Positions 27,035-29,904 of a DNA stretch of 29,904 bases are shown here, piece by piece (within the stretch, counting starts at the first letter, position 1; every line of letters starts with the position of its first letter). The notes under the pieces are model-generated. The model was not told the DNA's origin and searched no databases. It saw only the letters and a program-made list of their open reading frames with translations. Source of the DNA: JANNOG01 sp050329415 (GTDB lineage: Bacteria > Actinomycetota > Actinomycetes > Actinomycetales > JBBAYJ01). The translations under genes and the position numbers were made by a program. Location: positions 1 through 29,904 of the forward strand of contig JBHJOS010000071.1 in NCBI GenBank assembly GCA_050329415.1, given 5' to 3'.

Positions 27035-27459
27035 CGGGCCCCGTCCTCCTGCTCGACACCAGTGCTGCGGTTGCACTGGTACTACCGGATCATGAATTTC
27101 ACGACGCGGTGAGGCGGGCTGTCCAGGGTCATGTCCTCGGCCTGGCGGGTCACGCCGCCTTCGAGACCTACTCGATTCTGACCCGCCTTCCGCCTCCTGC
27201 AAGATTGACCCCGGAGAGCGCGGCCGCCCTCGTCGTCCGCAACTTCCCGGCATCCGAGTACCTGGGTGCGGCAGACCAAGCGGACGCGATCGCCGAGATG
27301 GCGGCGGCGGGCATCAGCGGCGGAAGTGTGTACGACGCCCTGGTCGGCTCGTGCGCCGCTCAGGCCGGGCACCCTCTGCTGTCCTGCGACCGCCGTGCCC
27401 GGGACACCTACCGGGCGACGGGCGTGTCGGAGCTGAGGCTCGAGACCGCGCATCCCTGA
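27031..27459 (+). CDS. vapC: PIN-domain ribonuclease toxin (VapC-like)
   Basis: A 142-residue PIN domain expected to cut RNA in the cytosol, often tRNA or rRNA. The four acidic residues are present: D9 in LLLDTSA, E45 in HAAFETYSILTRLP, D102 in GSVYDALVG, and D120 (with D124) in LLSCDRRARDTY. The active site is intact. The GTG start overlaps the antitoxin stop (27031-27034), so translation is probably coupled. A strong hairpin follows 18 bp after its stop. AbrB-type partners with PIN toxins are a well known VapBC class; the target here is unknown. Confidence 0.88.
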   Translation: MTGPVLLLDTSAAVALVLPDHEFHDAVRRAVQGHVLGLAGHAAFETYSILTRLPPPARLTPESAAALVVRNFPASEYLGAADQADAIAEMAAAGISGGSVYDALVGSCAAQAGHPLLSCDRRARDTYRATGVSELRLETAHP

Positions 27460-27477
27460 CTGACGGCGCATCCTGGC

Positions 27478-27510
27478 GAGTACCCGCCCCGGCATCCGGG
27501 GCGGGTACTC
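27478..27510. terminator. Bidirectional hairpin terminator between vapC and the decarboxylase gene
   Basis: Perfect 15-bp arms (GAGTACCCGCCCCGG and its complement) flank CAT. It lies 18 bp after the vapC stop, and its end overlaps two bases of the decarboxylase stop codon on the other strand. Confidence 0.8.
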
Positions 27511-28897
27511 AGGTAGTGGCGGCCATCGCCTCCCGGACGATACGGGCGGCGAGCGCGATGTCCTCGGCGTCGGTCGACCAGTTGCTCACCGACACGCGGA
27601 CCACCGGACGGTCCTGCCACCGTGACCCCGAGATCCACGTCCGCCCGTCCCGGAGGATGTGGTCGACGACCGCTGCGGTGCGGGCCTCGTCCCCGACAGT
27701 GAACGAGAGCTGCGTCGCCACGACGTCGTGGCGGACCTCGACGCCGGGGATGGCGGCGACAGCGGCCGCCATGGCCACCGCGTGGTCGTGCAGCCGGGCG
27801 ACGAGGTCGTCCACCCCCTGCCGGCCGAGGTGGCGCAGGACCGCCCACACCGGGAACGCCCGCCCGCGACGTGACCATTCGGGCACCCGCCAGCCGGCCT
27901 CGAGCTGACCGGACCCGTCGTGCACGACGTATGACGCATGGATGCCCATGGCCCCGGCGAGTGCCGCCGTGTCGGCGACGATCACGATCCCGCAGTCGTA
28001 GGGGACGTTGAGCGTCTTGTGGGCGTCGGTGGCCCACGAGTCCGCCGTCGCGAGTCCGGCCGTGAGATGACGCAGTCGCGCGCAGGCTGCCGCCCACAGC
28101 CCGATGGCCCCGTCGACGTGCACCCACCCGCCCCGGTCGTGGACCAGGGGGATGAGCTGCTCGTACGGGTCGTGCTGCCCGGTGTGGATGTGCCCGCTGT
28201 AGAGGCAGACGATGAGGGGTGCGCCGGCGGGCACCTCGGCGAGGGCGGCCGCCAGCGCGTCCGGCCGCATCCGCCCCTCGGCGTCCACGGCGACCGGTGT
28301 CGGGGCGCCGAGCCCCAGGAACCGCAGGGCGCGGTCCACGGTCTCGTGACGCTCGGCGTTGACGAGGACGTGGACCCGTGGCCCGCCGAGCAGGCCGCGG
28401 GACTCGACGTCCCACCCGGCGGCGGCGAGGACGGCGTGCCGAGCGGCGGCCAGGCCGGTGAAGTTCGCCGACATCCCGCCGGGGACGAGGCCCACCTGGG
28501 CGGTCGACGGGAGCCCCAGCAGATCGAGGAGCCACTGCGCGGCGACCTGTTCGGCCGCGGCGGCCGCGGGCGCCAGGACACGCAGACCGCAGTTCTGGTC
28601 CCAGGCCGCAGCGGCGACGTCCGCCGCGACACCGACGGGGAGGGCGCCACCGACGACGAACCCGAAGAAGCGGCCGCTGCCCGATGCGGTGATGCCGGCG
28701 TCGGCCTCGGTGAGGAGGCGCTCGAGGACTGCGGGCGCGGGCTCGCCGTCCTCGGGGAGGGGACCGCCCAACCGGGCGGCCACCTCGTCGGCCGTCGCCG
28801 TGGCGACCACCGGTCGCTCGGGCAAGGACGCGAGGTAGTCCGCAGCGTGTTCGGCGGCCCGCCGGACCAGGTACGCAGCGCCGGGATCGGTGAGCAT
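27509..28897 (-). CDS. PLP-dependent decarboxylase of the group II (glutamate/aromatic amino acid) family
   Basis: A cytosolic fold type I PLP enzyme of 462 residues. The Schiff-base lysine is K294 in SWATDAHKTLNVPYDCG. The PLP-ring Asp is in GGWVHVDGAIGLWA; upstream are VPGGMSANFTGLAAARH (phosphate region) and VCLYSGHIHTGQHDPYEQL. FFGFVVGGALPVGVAADVAAAAWDQN matches the N-terminal active-site region of the family. The substrate cannot be assigned: aromatic amino acids, aspartate, glutamate or a diaminobutyrate are all possible. The ATG at 28897 has TAACGT 6 nt upstream and no ribosome binding site. It diverges from uvrA across a 90-bp gap and converges on the VapBC-like pair. It looks like an accessory gene set between repair genes. 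Confidence 0.87.
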   Translation of the reverse strand: MLTDPGAAYLVRRAAEHAADYLASLPERPVVATATADEVAARLGGPLPEDGEPAPAVLERLLTEADAGITASGSGRFFGFVVGGALPVGVAADVAAAAWDQNCGLRVLAPAAAAAEQVAAQWLLDLLGLPSTAQVGLVPGGMSANFTGLAAARHAVLAAAGWDVESRGLLGGPRVHVLVNAERHETVDRALRFLGLGAPTPVAVDAEGRMRPDALAAALAEVPAGAPLIVCLYSGHIHTGQHDPYEQLIPLVHDRGGWVHVDGAIGLWAAACARLRHLTAGLATADSWATDAHKTLNVPYDCGIVIVADTAALAGAMGIHASYVVHDGSGQLEAGWRVPEWSRRGRAFPVWAVLRHLGRQGVDDLVARLHDHAVAMAAAVAAIPGVEVRHDVVATQLSFTVGDEARTAAVVDHILRDGRTWISGSRWQDRPVVRVSVSNWSTDAEDIALAARIVREAMAATT

Positions 28898-28903
28898 GAC
28901 AGG

Positions 28904-28909
28904 ACGTTA
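28904..28909 (-). promoter_or_regulatory. Leaderless -10 element of the decarboxylase gene
   Basis: On the minus strand TAACGT is followed by CCTGTC and the ATG at 28897. The 90-bp gap up to uvrA holds both divergent promoters. Confidence 0.55.
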
Positions 28910-28975
28910 GGTGCGCGGCCGCCCAGGGCGCGACGCTCTGTGCGGACCGGTCCTGATCGTGTCCGGAGCGCGGCC

Positions 28976-28981
28976 TACAGT
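28976..28981 (+). promoter_or_regulatory. Leaderless -10 element of uvrA
   Basis: TACAGT is followed by GACCGG and GTG 28988. The segment from here through the GTG is nearly identical to that of polA. No SOS-box-like palindrome is seen in the gap. Confidence 0.55.
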
Positions 28982-28987
28982 GACCGG

Positions 28988-29904
28988 GTGTCCGACCGTC
29001 TCGTGGTCCGGGGCGCGCGTGAGCACAACCTCCGTGACGTCGACCTGGACCTGCCGCGCGATGCCCTCGTCGTCTTCACCGGCCAGTCCGGGTCGGGGAA
29101 GTCGTCCCTCGCCTTCGACACCATCTTCGCCGAGGGCCAGCGCCGGTACGTGGAGTCGCTGTCCGCCTACGCCCGCCAGTTCCTCGGCCAGATGGACAAG
29201 CCCGACGTCGACTTCATCGAGGGGCTCAGCCCCGCGGTGTCCATCGACCAGAAGTCGACGTCGCGCAACCCGCGGTCGACGGTCGGCACCATCACCGAGG
29301 TCCACGACTCCCTGCGTCTGCGGTGCGCCCGCATCGGCAAGCCGCACTGCCCGGTCTGCGGCGAACCGATCGGCCGCCAGACGCCCCAGCAGATCGTCGA
29401 CCGGCTGCTCGACCTGCCCGGGAAGACGCGCTTCCAGGTGCTCGCGCCCGTCGTCCGCGGCCGCAAGGGCGAACACGTGGAGCTGTTCCGCGAGCTGCAG
29501 TCGCAAGGATTCAGCCGGGCACGGGTGGACGGCGAGATCGTGTCGCTCGCCGAACCCCCGGAGCTGGACAAGAAGCGCAAGCACGACGTGGAGGTCGTCG
29601 TCGACCGCCTGGTCTCGCGCGGTCCGCGGCCCGACGACGCGGCGGAAGGCTCCGAGGAGCTCGAGCGCTGGACGTCCTCGCGGCGGCGCCTCACCGACTC
29701 GGTCGAGACCGCCCTGCGGCTCGCCGACGGGATCCTCCTGTCGGAGCTGGTCGACGTCCCGGCCGGCACCGTGGACCCTGTCCTCGGCCCCCGCGAACGG
29801 AAGTTCAGCGAGCGGATGGCGTGCCCCAACGACCACCCCGTGGCGCTGGACGAGCTCGAGCCCCGGACCTTCTCGTTCAACGGGCCGTACGGGGCCTGCC
29901 AGAC
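28988..29904 (+). CDS. uvrA: Excinuclease ABC subunit A, 3'-truncated by window edge
   Basis: Damage-recognition ATPase of nucleotide excision repair. The visible 305 codons begin VSDRLVVRGAREHNLRDVDLDLPRD and contain the first Walker A FTGQSGSGKSSLAFDT near 32-47. Next come the family segment AEGQRRYVESLSAYARQFLGQM and the UvrB-binding region (SPAVSIDQKSTSRNPRSTVGTITE), with CPVCGEPIG around 119-127. The first zinc module starts with CPNDHP and continues ELEPRTFSFNGPYGAC; as I recall, CPNDH in place of CPxC is usual in actinobacteria. The remaining two-thirds (second ATPase domain) lie outside. The GTG at 28988 opens the conserved N-terminus and follows a -10 box by 6 nt. Confidence 0.96.
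   Translation, partial: MSDRLVVRGAREHNLRDVDLDLPRDALVVFTGQSGSGKSSLAFDTIFAEGQRRYVESLSAYARQFLGQMDKPDVDFIEGLSPAVSIDQKSTSRNPRSTVGTITEVHDSLRLRCARIGKPHCPVCGEPIGRQTPQQIVDRLLDLPGKTRFQVLAPVVRGRKGEHVELFRELQSQGFSRARVDGEIVSLAEPPELDKKRKHDVEVVVDRLVSRGPRPDDAAEGSEELERWTSSRRRLTDSVETALRLADGILLSELVDVPAGTVDPVLGPRERKFSERMACPNDHPVALDELEPRTFSFNGPYGACQ

Noticed and set aside
28898..28987. LexA/SOS box upstream of uvrA (and likewise upstream of uvrB and polA)
   Set aside because: I looked for a TCGAAC-N4-GTTCGA-like palindrome and found none in these gaps.

Overview
This window is a very GC-rich (roughly 70% or more by eye) bacterial chromosome segment, almost fully coding. It looks like an actinobacterium (Actinomycetota). 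Supporting signs are a CoaE-GrpB fusion, a PdtaR-type response regulator with an ANTAR output domain, a 490-residue ribosomal protein S1 with a Tyr/Glu/Pro-rich tail, a Pol I whose proofreading site is degenerate, many GTG starts, and frequent leaderless start sites. The broad order gltB - pyk - pdtaR - liv transporter - polA - rpsA - coaE - uvrB - uvrA is, from memory, close to that of Streptomyces and relatives. I cannot name the genus.

Layout. Positions 1-4466 hold the large subunit of glutamate synthase, cut at its 5' end. Pyruvate kinase (4516-5955) converges on and overlaps phosphoenolpyruvate synthase (5946-8375, minus). A tRNA-Leu(CAA) on the minus strand (8482-8564) separates it from a PdtaR-like regulator (8642-9379). 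A branched-chain amino-acid-type ABC transporter follows: the lipoprotein binding protein on the plus strand (9534-10835), facing a minus-strand operon livH-livM-livG-livF (14990 down to 10928), with two strong hairpins between them. Next come a hotdog thioesterase and, diverging from it, polA; a methyltransferase converging on polA; rpsA with its own sigma70-like promoter and structured leader; coaE-grpB; a second methyltransferase; a class II Fic protein; uvrB; a DinB/DUF664-like protein; a VapBC-like pair; a PLP-dependent decarboxylase (minus); and the start of uvrA, which runs off the window.

How the parts fit. The block combines nitrogen assimilation (gltB), control of the pyruvate/PEP node by two opposing enzymes encoded tail to tail, amino acid uptake, translation (tRNA-Leu, S1), CoA synthesis and nucleotide excision repair (uvrA, uvrB, polA). 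The stretch from fic to the decarboxylase carries the accessory content: Fic, the VapBC-like pair and the decarboxylase, set among the repair genes.

Most notable observations: (1) nine of the 21 genes whose starts are visible begin with exactly TANNNT-N6-RTG, a uniform leaderless promoter/start layout; (2) uvrA, uvrB and polA share almost the same 15-bp -10-to-start segment; (3) LivH carries an N-terminal signal peptide and an extracytoplasmic beta-sandwich-like domain before its membrane part; (4) a 30-bp inverted repeat sits over the -35 position of the fic promoter; (5) gltD is absent directly downstream of gltB; (6) the pyk and ppsA ends overlap; (7) the rpsA leader contains an 18-bp perfect palindrome. 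I see no clearly new multi-gene defence or mobile system, no insertion sequence, no CRISPR array and no rRNA.
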